From contig JAWZYV010013017.1 in NCBI GenBank assembly GCA_038373885.1, positions 1-64,000 on the forward strand: 64,000 nucleotides of DNA. The letters run 5' to 3'. Position numbers and translations under genes: made by a program. Below, piece after piece: positions 56,285 to 64,000 of the stretch (position 1 is the first letter of the stretch; every line of letters starts with the position of its first letter). This DNA comes from Cheiracanthium punctorium. Lineage: Eukaryota; Arthropoda; Arachnida; Araneae; Cheiracanthiidae. The notes under the pieces were generated by a model. That model was not told where the DNA came from, did not search any database, and worked only from the letters and a program-made list of their open reading frames with translations.

Positions 56285-56757
56285 GTATGATTGATAAAAA
56301 AAAGTGTGTGCGTGTAATCTTTACGCGCGATTGAAGTAAAACTTATTTGACGTTTACAACACATATCACTGAAATGATTAAAATTTAACTTAAAATAAAT
56401 ATCATATTATAATTTAATTATATTTATTATTCATGTACTTTACAAAGATTATATAAATGTTATATTCATATTATTCACTGGAAATAGGTACTTGAATGTC
56501 ATCATAATTTTTTATGTATGAAATTATAGGTTTATGGTAACTGTGAAACATAAATATTACTCTCTATTTTTGCTAATTTCCTTGAAAATACAGCATATAT
56601 CGTTGTACCGAAACGCGTTGCTGATTGAATTCGAGAAGTATTTCATAGTTAGATCAAATATTCATTTCAAAACATCAACTAACGGCTGAGATTTTTGAGA
56701 GCGAAAATTAACATTAAAATCTCCAGTAAGAATCATCGGTAATTCATGATAATTACT
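56285..56757. other. Former intron sequence
   Basis: Follows the GT donor at 56285 and runs to the edge of the right repeat array. No coding. AT-rich. Confidence 0.45.
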
Positions 56758-57079
56758 TAGAATCCAGAAAGTGTTCATGTTGTAGTATTATTCTTTAACT
56801 GTTTTCTTGTACCATTATTCTGTCTGGAGGTTGGGTTTGAATGGGAGACTGTCCATAGTCTAGTATTACACTTTAACTGATGTTTTCTTCTGTTTGTTGG
56901 GTTCGAATGCAGGTAGTGTACATTTTTTTGTGTTTTTCTATCACAGTGTTCTTAAGCGTTGATTTCGTCTGCTGGTAGGTTTCGAATTATTATTCTCTAT
57001 CCGTGTTTTTAAACTGCAGGTTTGTTATTCTTTTATTTTGTTCTTAAACCGTTTGCAGCCAGTGTTTGTTTCTTTCTGG
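56758..57079 (-). repeat. Distal units of the right repeat arm
   Basis: More units of the same tandem motif as the arm (minus strand: gcttaagaacactgtgatag, caacaaacagaagaaaacat) that have no counterpart in the left copy. The array fades at about 56758. Confidence 0.65.
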
Positions 57080-58163
57080 TGTTACATACCCGTGTTCTTA
57101 AACTGTTGTTCCGTCTCGATATCGGGTTAGCATCCAGGAAGTGTCCGTATGTGTTGCACTATTATTCTTTCATTGTTTTCTTAAAACGTTTTTCCGTAGA
57201 ATTTGAATCGAGAGAATGTCTATGTTGTGGTATTTTTCTTTAACTGTGTTCCTAAACTGGTGTTTTCTTCTGTTGGTTGGTATCGAATGCACGTAGGGTC
57301 TATTATTGCTTTTTTCTATGGCAGTGTTCTTAAACCTTTGTTTTCCTCTGCTGGTTTTGTTCGAAGTACTATTCTGTTTCCGTGCTCTTAAGTTTTCGTC
57401 TGCTAGTTTGGCTCGATTGCAGGTTCCATTTCTTCATGGTTTTCTACCGCCGTGTTCTCAAAACGTAGTTTTCGCCTACTGGTTGGGTTCGATCGCAGGC
57501 AGCTTCCATTCTTTGTTCTGTTCTTTCACTTTTCTTACACTGAAGTTTTCGTCTGCATGTTGGGATCGAAGTATGATCCTCCAACAGTGTTCTTAAATGA
57601 AAAGTTCCCTTTGCTGTTTAGGTTCGTTTTCATCCACTGTCTTTTAAATGTGGTGTTCCATCCCCTTGTTCTTAAACCGTTGTTCTGCCTGGAAGTTGGG
57701 TTAGAATCCAGCTGGGAAAAGTGTTCTTAAACTGACGTTTCCATCTACTGTTCCGGTTCGATTGCAGGCAGGTTCCATTTCTTTGTGCTTTTCCAAAACC
57801 ATGTATATTATTCATCTAAAAATAAGGATTATGAAGAACCTCCAGTGAGGTTGGGATTACATGTAAAATATTATATTGGATGTACCTTCAAAATGCTTAT
57901 TGATAAAAAAGATTGATGTCTCAAAGATGCGGCTCTTGACTGTTTTTCTCGCCGTTTCTTTCCCTAACAGGTTCCGCGTATTTTTACAGGATGAAGCCGG
58001 CGAACGACGAAAGCAGCGGAGCGGTCGAAAAGGTAGTTTTTTCTGTGGTTCTTCTTTTCAGGGGATTATATGACATATACGTAACTTCCTTTAACTGAGC
58101 GTTACCTCCGTCAGAAAAAAAATCTGAGTTACTCCCTAGTCGGCCCTAAAGAAGTTTACTTCA
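57080..58163 (-). repeat. Right 1.09-kb inverted repeat
   Basis: Uninterrupted inverted partner of 47974-48992 plus 52223-52291. The plus-strand frames here (57022-57730) are translations of repeat units (they share SSVGWYRMHVGS-type words with the left arm) and are not genes. On the minus strand it starts TGAAGTAAAC, 30 bases after a purine tract following the gypsy pol. Confidence 0.88.
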
Positions 58164-58192
58164 AAGACAGTCAAACTTTTAAACTTTAAAAT

Positions 58193-58211
58193 CTTTCCCC
58201 TTTTTTTTCCC
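58193..58211 (-). promoter_or_regulatory. Polypurine-tract-like sequence
   Basis: The minus strand reads gggaaaaaaaaggggaaag just after the RNase H stop, the position of the plus-strand primer of an LTR retrotransposon. Confidence 0.5.
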
Positions 58212-58222
58212 ATAAAGAATTA

Positions 58223-58785
58223 TTAATCGCAGAGCCGCGATAAATCATCGGCATCCGCGTTCTGATGACCTGGCTTATGCAGTATGGCTAGCTTGTACCT
58301 CGACAGAGCTAGCGCCCACCTCTGTAAAATGGCGTTCTTAGGAATGCCCTGAGTCAGAAATTTAAGTGGTTTGTTGTCCGTGTATAGCAAAATGGGCTTC
58401 CCAAAAGTAAAAATCCAAGTTTCAAACTTATTAAGAGCCCAAATTACAGCATACGCTTCGCGCTCTATCGTACTCCATTTGCTTTGAGTGGTCGTTAATT
58501 TTTGGCTCGCAAAACTATTGGGCCGGACCTTCCCTCCTCGTCCCTTTGAGCTAAGCAAGCACCGATCCTAGTTAATCTAGCGTCAGTATGGATTTCGAAA
58601 GGCTTGCTTAAATCGGGGGTATACAGGGCAACTTCTCTACAAAGTTCCCCCTTCAGCTGTTGAAACGCCTCTTCTACCTCGTGTGTCCACGGAATGTAGT
58701 TCGGAGTATTTTTCCTAGTCAGATTCGTTAGCGGCTTGGCAATTCTAGCATACTCCGGTACATTCTCCCTATAATAATTGATCAA
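58223..58785 (-). pseudogene. RT connection and RNase H domain
   Basis: Minus-strand frames 58785-58495 and 58558-58223 together give the RT thumb (INYYRENVPEYARIAKPL, FEIHTDAR) and a gypsy RNase H domain (IEREAYAVIWALNKFETW, LLYTDNKPL, HQNADADDLSRL). One frameshift near 58500-58560 separates them. RNase H removes the RNA strand during cDNA synthesis. The pol reading ends here at a stop (about 58222). Confidence 0.85.
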
Positions 58786-58842
58786 ACCTATTACCGACTT
58801 TAAACCTTTCTTTGTTTTAGGTACTTTTAATTCCTTTATTAC

Positions 58843-59640
58843 CTAAATTTTTTCCGGATCCGGACTATGCCTACCCGATCTCACTGTGTGTCCTAGGTAT
58901 TTTACTTGGGGCATTGCAAAAGAACTCTTCTCCAAATTGGTCGAAAAATTGAAAGAACTTAAAGTACTAAGTACTTTCCTAATATGTTCTAGGTGTTCCG
59001 TCCAAGTAGATGAAAATATGACAGTATCATCTCTAAAACTTTCCGCGTAATCGCTGTGTGGTCTTAATGCCTGGTTCATCGCTTTTTGAAAAGTGGCTGC
59101 CTCTCCCGAAAGTCCAAAGGGCATTACTGTCCATCTATACTGCCCTTTTGGGGACACAAAACTCTTTAGATCTTTGCATTTTTCGTCCAACGGTATTTCC
59201 CAATACCCTTTTAAAATATCCAGTGTTGAAAAAAAATTCGCGGCTCCCACTTTAAATCTTAATTCCTCCGCACTTTGCAAGGGAAACGGCGAAATTTGAC
59301 TTGCAGCATTTAAACACCGATAATCACAACACAAGCGAACCGTTCCGTCCTTTTTAGCCACACAAACAATGGTATATGCGATTTCTGCGGTAGAAGGTTC
59401 TATTAAACCTCTCTCCAACAACCAAAAGTCCCGTCAATTTGTTTTTCCACTTGCGACTTAATCGCCTCCGGGATCTTAATAAATATGGGGTTGTTTCCTC
59501 CGCACCCCCGGTTTGAGTTCGATGACATGAGATCCCACTTTTGCCCTTTTTAGCTCCCCCTGAAAAACCGTTTTAAGCTTTCTTATAACTTCTCCTAATT
59601 CCGCCCTTTGTTCCGGAGTTAAATGCGTCTCTTGTCCCGT
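58843..59640 (-). pseudogene. Reverse transcriptase domain
   Basis: Minus strand. An upstream linker (LTPEQRAELGEVIRKLK) leads through a frameshift at about 59490 and another near 59430 into palm sequence: RLCCDYRCLN, FSTLDILKGYWEIPL, MPFGLSGEAATFQKAMN, and SFRDDTVIFS, where the catalytic box is normally Y[ILM]DD. The FRDD form and the stop at 58843 mean it is inactive. The linker continues directly, in sequence, from the integrase C-terminal region. Confidence 0.87.
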
Positions 59641-60145
59641 TTCTTCGTTTCCTCTAACCCAGCTCTGATTTTCCGGCGCTCTCCCACTGGTGCGGGTACC
59701 ACTTCCCCAAATTCATCGTCCGACTCGTAAATTAACACTACGGCGTGAACCCGTTGAACATATTTACGTAACTTATTCTGGTGTAAATGTCTAGTACTCC
59801 CACCCAGTAGTTTTACTAAGTAAGAGTGGAGAGATTTCTGTCGAACGATTTCCCCTGGACCTTACACTTCGAGCACAACTTATTAGTCAAATCCGGAATC
59901 AGAACCACGACCTCATCCCCTGCTCGAAACTGGTGATCCGACGACCTTAAATTATGGTGGTGCACGTATTTTTCCAGTTGTGTCTCAGCTTGTTGAGTAG
60001 TGTAACTCTGCGCTTTTTCTAATCGATCCCGCAACCCCCTGAGGTAATCTGTCACCGATTCACCAACACCTTGCGGTAAAACTGTATCATTCTCCCATCT
60101 TGATTTTAGAATAGCGAGCGGACAAACTGGCAAACGACCAGTCAA
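59641..60145 (-). pseudogene. Integrase C-terminal region
   Basis: Minus strand. It reads RAGDEVVVLIPD (the GD/V barrel of an integrase C-terminal domain), then in a shifted frame LVKLLGGSTRHLHQNKLRKY and ESDDEFGEVVPAPVGERR. The HLHxNKLRKY plus acidic EFGEV tail is typical of elements in which integrase is followed by RT (memory). The frame changes near 59640, after which the RT linker begins without any stop-LTR or protease sequence between. Confidence 0.78.
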
Positions 60146-60159
60146 TATAATCTATAATA

Positions 60160-60780
60160 TTATATTAATATAAATGGCGGCACTCCCGTTGTTGCATTAG
60201 GGACCTCCCTATATGCCCATAATAAATTTGGTAACTGTTTGTCCAACCCTTTTCCATGGGACTGTATTGCATGATGTAGCATTCCTTTCATCGTGCCTTC
60301 AAACTGTTCCACTAAACCATTTGATTGCGGGTAGCCTGGTACAGGAAACTTCAGCCCGGCACCTAGCTTACTCATAAATGCCTTCGTTAACCTTGCTGCG
60401 AAATTAGTTGCGTTATCCATAGCGATAACCCTCGGTACCCCGGTCCTCATAAAAATCTTCAAAAATGCCTGGCAAGTGGTTTTAGCAGTGAGTGTTCTCA
60501 ATGGGACAATCTCTGGCCAACGACTATGCTGGTCCATTACACATAAGGCATAATGGTGTCCTCTGGAGGATTTGGGTTCTATGGGACCAAAAATATCCGC
60601 ATTAACGACCTGAAAAGTAAGCTCCGGCCTTCCCACCGCTTCAATCGGTGCTCGGTCACTAACCCTTACTTTTCTCCTCATCTGGCAGTCGGGACAAGAC
60701 CCACAAAAACTTTTGACGTCTTTCATTAATCCCTCCCACCAGAATGACATAGAAATACGGTCTCTAGTCTTTTTCGCCCC
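60160..60780 (-). pseudogene. Integrase catalytic core
   Basis: Minus strand: GAKKTRDRISMSFWW, FCGSCPDC (the CxxC of the HHCC motif), then the DDE core with NADIFGP, AMDNATNFAA and GLVEQFEGT. Spacing between the second Asp and Glu is 35 residues (D,D-35-E). All three catalytic residues are present. The two zinc-binding histidines are 2.2 kb away, beyond the Harbinger insertion. The sequence upstream of GAKK (60924-60784) belongs to that insertion even though its frame is open. Confidence 0.88.
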
Positions 60781-60958
60781 TAATGGTGCCCATTCATCTT
60801 TGAATTCATCTGACAAACCATTAGTTACGGGGCGATTTTTAAGAACGGGGTGGGAGTTTTTTATGATCGGGATAGCAATAAATAACTGACTTTCCACGCC
60901 TTCATCATTCGTCCACTTGCTCAAACATTTCTCAGTTTGCGTTCAGACTTGGCACGGA

Positions 60959-61505
60959 ATGGCGTCAATTGATACAGCGATTGCGGTAGTTGTCCTCGTG
61001 CTTTTTGGAAAAAATAGGCAGAAAAAGCGAAAATCAAGTAAAAAAATTTGGGAAAAATGTGGTTAAAGAAAGAGAGAATGTATCCCATGTAAAATTATTA
61101 GAAAATTTACGATTTTCGCCAGAATATTTCCATAATTATCTGCGAATGAATGAGGAGACCTATATGGAACTGTTGAAACTTGTTGCGCCCATTATCAAAA
61201 GGAGCAAGACCGTAATGAGAAAAGCAATTTCTCCGCATGAAAGACTTTCAGCCACACTCAGATTTTTGGCTACGGGACGCAGTTATGAGGACTTAAAGTT
61301 CTCTACTTTAATATCACCTCAAGCTCTAGAAAAAATAATTCCAGAAACGTGTGATGCAATTTACGCTGTCCTCAGGAATATACACAGGGACATAGTTTAT
61401 CACTCCTGTTCAGACAAACTTACTCAATATGTTAAATTATTCATTAGACACTTATTAATTACAATTTATAAATGTCTAGAAATGACTGATATTTTATTTA
61501 AGTAA
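60959..61505 (+). pseudogene. Harbinger transposase, N-terminal part
   Basis: ATG at 60959 opens MASIDTAIAVVVLVLFGKNR and a lysine/arginine stretch. One indel near 61055 shifts frame to the piece reading FSPEYFHNYLRMNEETYMEL, LVAPIIKRSKTVMRKAISPH and ERLSATLRFLATGRSYEDLK. This is the N-terminal region of HARBI1-like transposases. Conservation stops after IYAVLRNIH, and the catalytic DDE half is absent from the rest of the element, either deleted or lost with a second exon. Without it the copy cannot transpose. Confidence 0.85.
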
Positions 61506-61838
61506 AATGAAAAGAACTGAATTTTATGAAAAGTAACCTTGTACCAAATGCCATGTCATTTTAAAGTTTCATTTGAGATTGCAAAATCAGGAATTGATAG
61601 GCATTCAGGGCGTATGCCCAGGGCTCCCAAATTGCACAGGCTGATTGATTGCAACAAAATTTCTCGATTATATTTATAATGAATCACACATTTTTTGGTA
61701 AGTTCCACTTAATAAAATTATTCACTATATATTTAATTCACAATCGACAAATAAAATAATAGTTATTTTATTGTAATTATTAGATTTACGCTTTTTAGCT
61801 TTACAGTGAAATAACTCAAATGATGATTGATTCCCATT

Positions 61839-62012
61839 AAGTGGCGTAGCTAAGGGGAGGAAGGGGGGGTAAGAAGGGTCATAATCCCCATGAAGAATTT
61901 TTGCCATACAAAATGTATATTCTTCACTCCCTTATCACACACACCTATACATATATATATGAGTTGAAGTAATCGTAAACCCCCTCATGAAACATTTCTG
62001 GCTACGCCACTG
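61839..62012. mobile_element. hAT-type MITE, CAGGGGCGTAG family, copy 3
   Basis: 174 bp; left end AAGTGGCGTAGCTAAGG, right end inverted CAGTGGCGTAGCC. Perfect 8-bp duplication ttcccatt (61831-61838 and 62013-62020). Interior matches copies at 9014 and 31200. Confidence 0.92.
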
Positions 62013-62139
62013 TTCCCATTATATAATGATTCCAATATTTTTCCTTTACTGCCCTGTAGAGTATTTTAAGGGTATGTTATATGATATGCATGTCCCAGAT
62101 GAACATTTAAATAAAAAATTGAGAAGGTGTGTTGCTCGT

Positions 62140-62179
62140 AAAATTAAAATCTCCATCTTGAGATGGAGATTTTAATTTT
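62140..62179. repeat. Perfect 19-bp hairpin
   Basis: Arms aaaattaaaatctccatct and its exact inverse with a two-base loop. Confidence 0.9.
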
Positions 62180-62995
62180 TCCTCATCAATAATTAGAAAG
62201 AAAAAGCTCACCAGTTAAAATAAATCGGGTATGTTTGCGTACTTTGTCCCATTGAGAGTGCAATCCATTACTTATGAATATGCTTCTGATGAATTGAAAT
62301 AATATTACTGTGATGAAAATATTGTGTAGACGTTCAACTCGTTTTCAGGACCAGTTATATTATAATTTAATAATTGAGAGTTTATATCACTGAATAAGTT
62401 CTAATGAATTTGTTAACAACGTCTGTTTAAATGCAAAATAGCATACTCCATAAATATTACAGTTTCACTACTACTATATACATTCTCCTGCATAAAATAT
62501 GTTTTACTATGGATTAACTGAACATGTAATGGATTATAAATATAAATTAATAACCAAGTTATAACTACACATCATTTACTTTATAAGATTTTATTATAGT
62601 AGTTAACATCAATTATAAAATAAAAAACACATTTAAAATGATCCAGTTCCTGGATAAAATTGGAATTGACTTATTCCTCCAGGGTAGGTCATTGAGGGTC
62701 GTTGAGGTTCTACGTAAAAGAAAAAAAATCGCCACTAAGTCGATGCATTGCCATATCTGGCTAAACTAGCAACCTTTCGAGAGCGGCACGTTTGAAGTTA
62801 CAGGACAGTCGAACGAAAAATCGTCAAACATTCGATCTGACCCCTTGACCCAAAGCACTCCCACTTTAACCACAAATGGAGATTTATAGCTAAATATCCC
62901 CTGCTCCGGTGACAAAAATCCCCCCACCACTCTTAGCTTTTCGGAGGAGTCGTAGGAAATCGTGCGATCGGTCGACACTCGTATGGGGCCATTAA

Positions 62996-63575
62996 ATGAC
63001 CTCCCGTGACCGTTTCATGCGTTAATCTCAAAATCTCTTTCCTACGATCTACCGGAACCACCAGCTGATTATACTTTTGGCCGCACACTGGCCGTACCTG
63101 TGTGGTACAAAATTTCATCTTCTATAAAATATCCATTTTTCCCCTTTTCCGCATCGGAAAAAGCCTTTCGTAACGATTCACATTCCCTCTGGGCTTTACG
63201 AAATCGCTACGACTGAGTAGAAGGAGGTTCAAGTACTTCCTCCTTTTCTCCCCCCTCCGAAAGCTGAACACAATCCACTGGAATAGGGTGAAAGCTTTCT
63301 CCTTCCAATTTTCCACCTCCCCCCAAATCCTGGGCTATTTCGTAAACCTCAACATCAAGGATGTCTCCGCTTTCTACCGAATCCCCAAGATAGCCTTCCC
63401 TCTGTTCCTTCAACTGCTTATAAGCCATTGGGGTAATAAGCGCTGGTTCGTTGAGATCCGGAACTACCGCTACCAAAATTTCAATATACGGCCCAATTTC
63501 TTCTTCCTCTGTCAACAAACTCAGAAGTACAGAAACCAATTTTGCTCTCACTTCCCGCCCAATCGCAGGTTTCAA
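62996..63575 (-). pseudogene. Protease C-terminal part and integrase zinc-binding region
   Basis: Minus strand. 63575-63207 reads as the end of a retropepsin (EIGPYIEILVAVVPDLN, ALITPMAYKQLKEQ) and an acidic linker. A shifted frame follows with RECESLRKAFSDAEKGK, then NQLVVPVDRRKEILRLTHET and GGHL, the HxxxxxxH half of the integrase zinc-binding domain. The TAA and Harbinger insertion come next. No RT sequence lies between protease and integrase. Confidence 0.75.
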
Positions 63576-63606
63576 AAATATACAACCTCCGGATTCTAAA
63601 TACTTC

Positions 63607-63924
63607 TCAGGGACGATGGACTCCCTTAAAACACCCAGAATCTAGAATGCCTGTGAATTTCCCTCTCTCTATCGAAAATTCAGCTCTAGGGACTTCACAC
63701 TCATTGTCACTCCTCGGAATATTTTCTCCCTCTGAAAAATGTACCGACACTTTATTTAACGCTTTATCTTTCTCTGATTTCTGTGTCTTCTGTTTCCATT
63801 TATCACAATTACGCTTCAGGTGTCCCTTTTCTTTACAGAAAAAACATTCTATTGCCCTCATGTTTTCATTAACCTTCTTTGGGCTTAATGACCTTGGGTT
63901 TTCCTCAAAAGTATCCGCTCCCAT
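63607..63924 (-). pseudogene. Gag zinc knuckle and protease active site
   Basis: Minus strand. Contains ECFFCKEKGHLKRNC, a CX2CX4HX4C nucleocapsid zinc knuckle, followed about 60 residues later by GKFTGILDSGC, whose DSG is the retropepsin active-site triad. The frame is lost just after (near 63610). Gag would bind element RNA and the protease would cut the polyprotein. Upstream gag continues past the window edge. Confidence 0.82.
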
Positions 63925-64000
63925 GGTTATCGGCTTGCTTTGATTATTATTAACCCTATCCCTCGCTTATGATGATGTTTCTGAAATACAGCCGTTAAAT

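Larger units (their letters stand above)
60784..62992 (+). mobile_element. PIF/Harbinger-like transposon inside the integrase gene
   Basis: 2209 bp flanked by TAA on both sides (60781-60783 and 62993-62995). Inner ends are loosely inverted (TGGTGCCCATTCATC and ATGGCCCCATACGAG). Removing the element and one TAA leaves the integrase frame uninterrupted between GGHL and GAKK. It carries a Harbinger transposase N-terminus on the plus strand. It has itself received a hAT MITE at 61839-62012. Confidence 0.87.
58195..64000 (-). mobile_element. Ty3/gypsy-type element with integrase before RT
   Basis: Runs off the right edge. Minus-strand order is gag zinc knuckle (63.84 kb), protease (63.64-63.2), integrase zinc-binding region (63.1), Harbinger insertion (62.992-60.784), integrase core (60.78-60.16), integrase C-terminal region (60.15-59.65), RT (59.6-58.8) and RNase H (58.8-58.22), then a purine tract. 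RT and RNase H are Ty3/gypsy type, but domain order is that of Ty1/copia, as described for Gmr1-like elements. Multiple frameshifts and stops show it is dead. 5' LTR would be beyond 64 kb. Confidence 0.82.

Noticed and set aside
57022..57730. Several overlapping hydrophobic frames
   Set aside because: They are translations of the degenerate tandem units of the right inverted repeat; the mirrored frames appear in the left repeat at 48.29-48.93 kb.
60784..60924. Open start of the integrase frame (from SKWTNDEG)
   Set aside because: It lies left of the TAA duplication and belongs to the Harbinger end; the true integrase upstream part is at 63.1 kb.
62766..62978. Minus-strand 70-codon frame next to the integrase histidines
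   Set aside because: It lies inside the Harbinger insertion and has no domain; fortuitous.
63288..63943. Plus-strand frames of 64-133 codons
   Set aside because: Antisense shadows of gag/protease coding on the minus strand.

Overview
This is AT-rich eukaryotic nuclear DNA that contains almost no intact gene. It has spliced exons, tRNA-derived SINEs, Tc1, pogo/Tc5, hAT, Harbinger and piggyBac-type DNA transposons and Ty3/gypsy retrotransposons. The repertoire fits an arthropod, most likely an arachnid; that is inference from element types, not from a species marker. No bacterial operon, rRNA, CRISPR or replication origin was seen.

Layout. 0-20 kb: the last two exons of an unrecognised host-type gene (minus strand, 5.96-3.89 kb) with a Tc1 transposon in the intron and a duplicated 3' region, small MITEs with clean target-site duplications (TSDs), SINEs, and possible exons at 13.4, 15.8 and 17.0 kb. 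20-30 kb: a nest in which inverted tandem arrays (19.9-20.35 and 28.3-29.9 kb) flank a 7.4-kb hAT-like element, which holds a 3.2-kb pogo/Tigger element, which holds a palindromic element. 30.6-33.1 kb: a piggyBac-type MITE, a hAT MITE and a nine-copy 155-bp tandem array. 34.3-43.5 kb: a dismantled Ty3/gypsy element on the minus strand (LTRs, gag, protease), its gag cut by a 4.1-kb insert and its 3' LTR by a 1.5-kb insert. 43.9-47.2 kb: a 3.2-kb imperfect palindrome.

47.3-58.2 kb: two exons of one Tc5/pogo-like transposase gene lie in opposite orientations beside two 1.09-kb inverted repeats. Flipping the interval restores exon order, strand and splice phase, so the region looks like a recombination-driven inversion. 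The left repeat is interrupted by a 3.2-kb transposon carrying a decayed transposase with a CxxH signature.

58.2-64 kb: a decayed Ty3/gypsy-type element on the minus strand reads gag zinc knuckle, protease, integrase, reverse transcriptase, RNase H. Integrase precedes RT, as in Gmr1-like elements. Its integrase is interrupted between the zinc-binding and catalytic parts by a Harbinger element with exact TAA duplications. The window is best read as a stratigraphy of transposon insertions in which nearly every coding region is broken.
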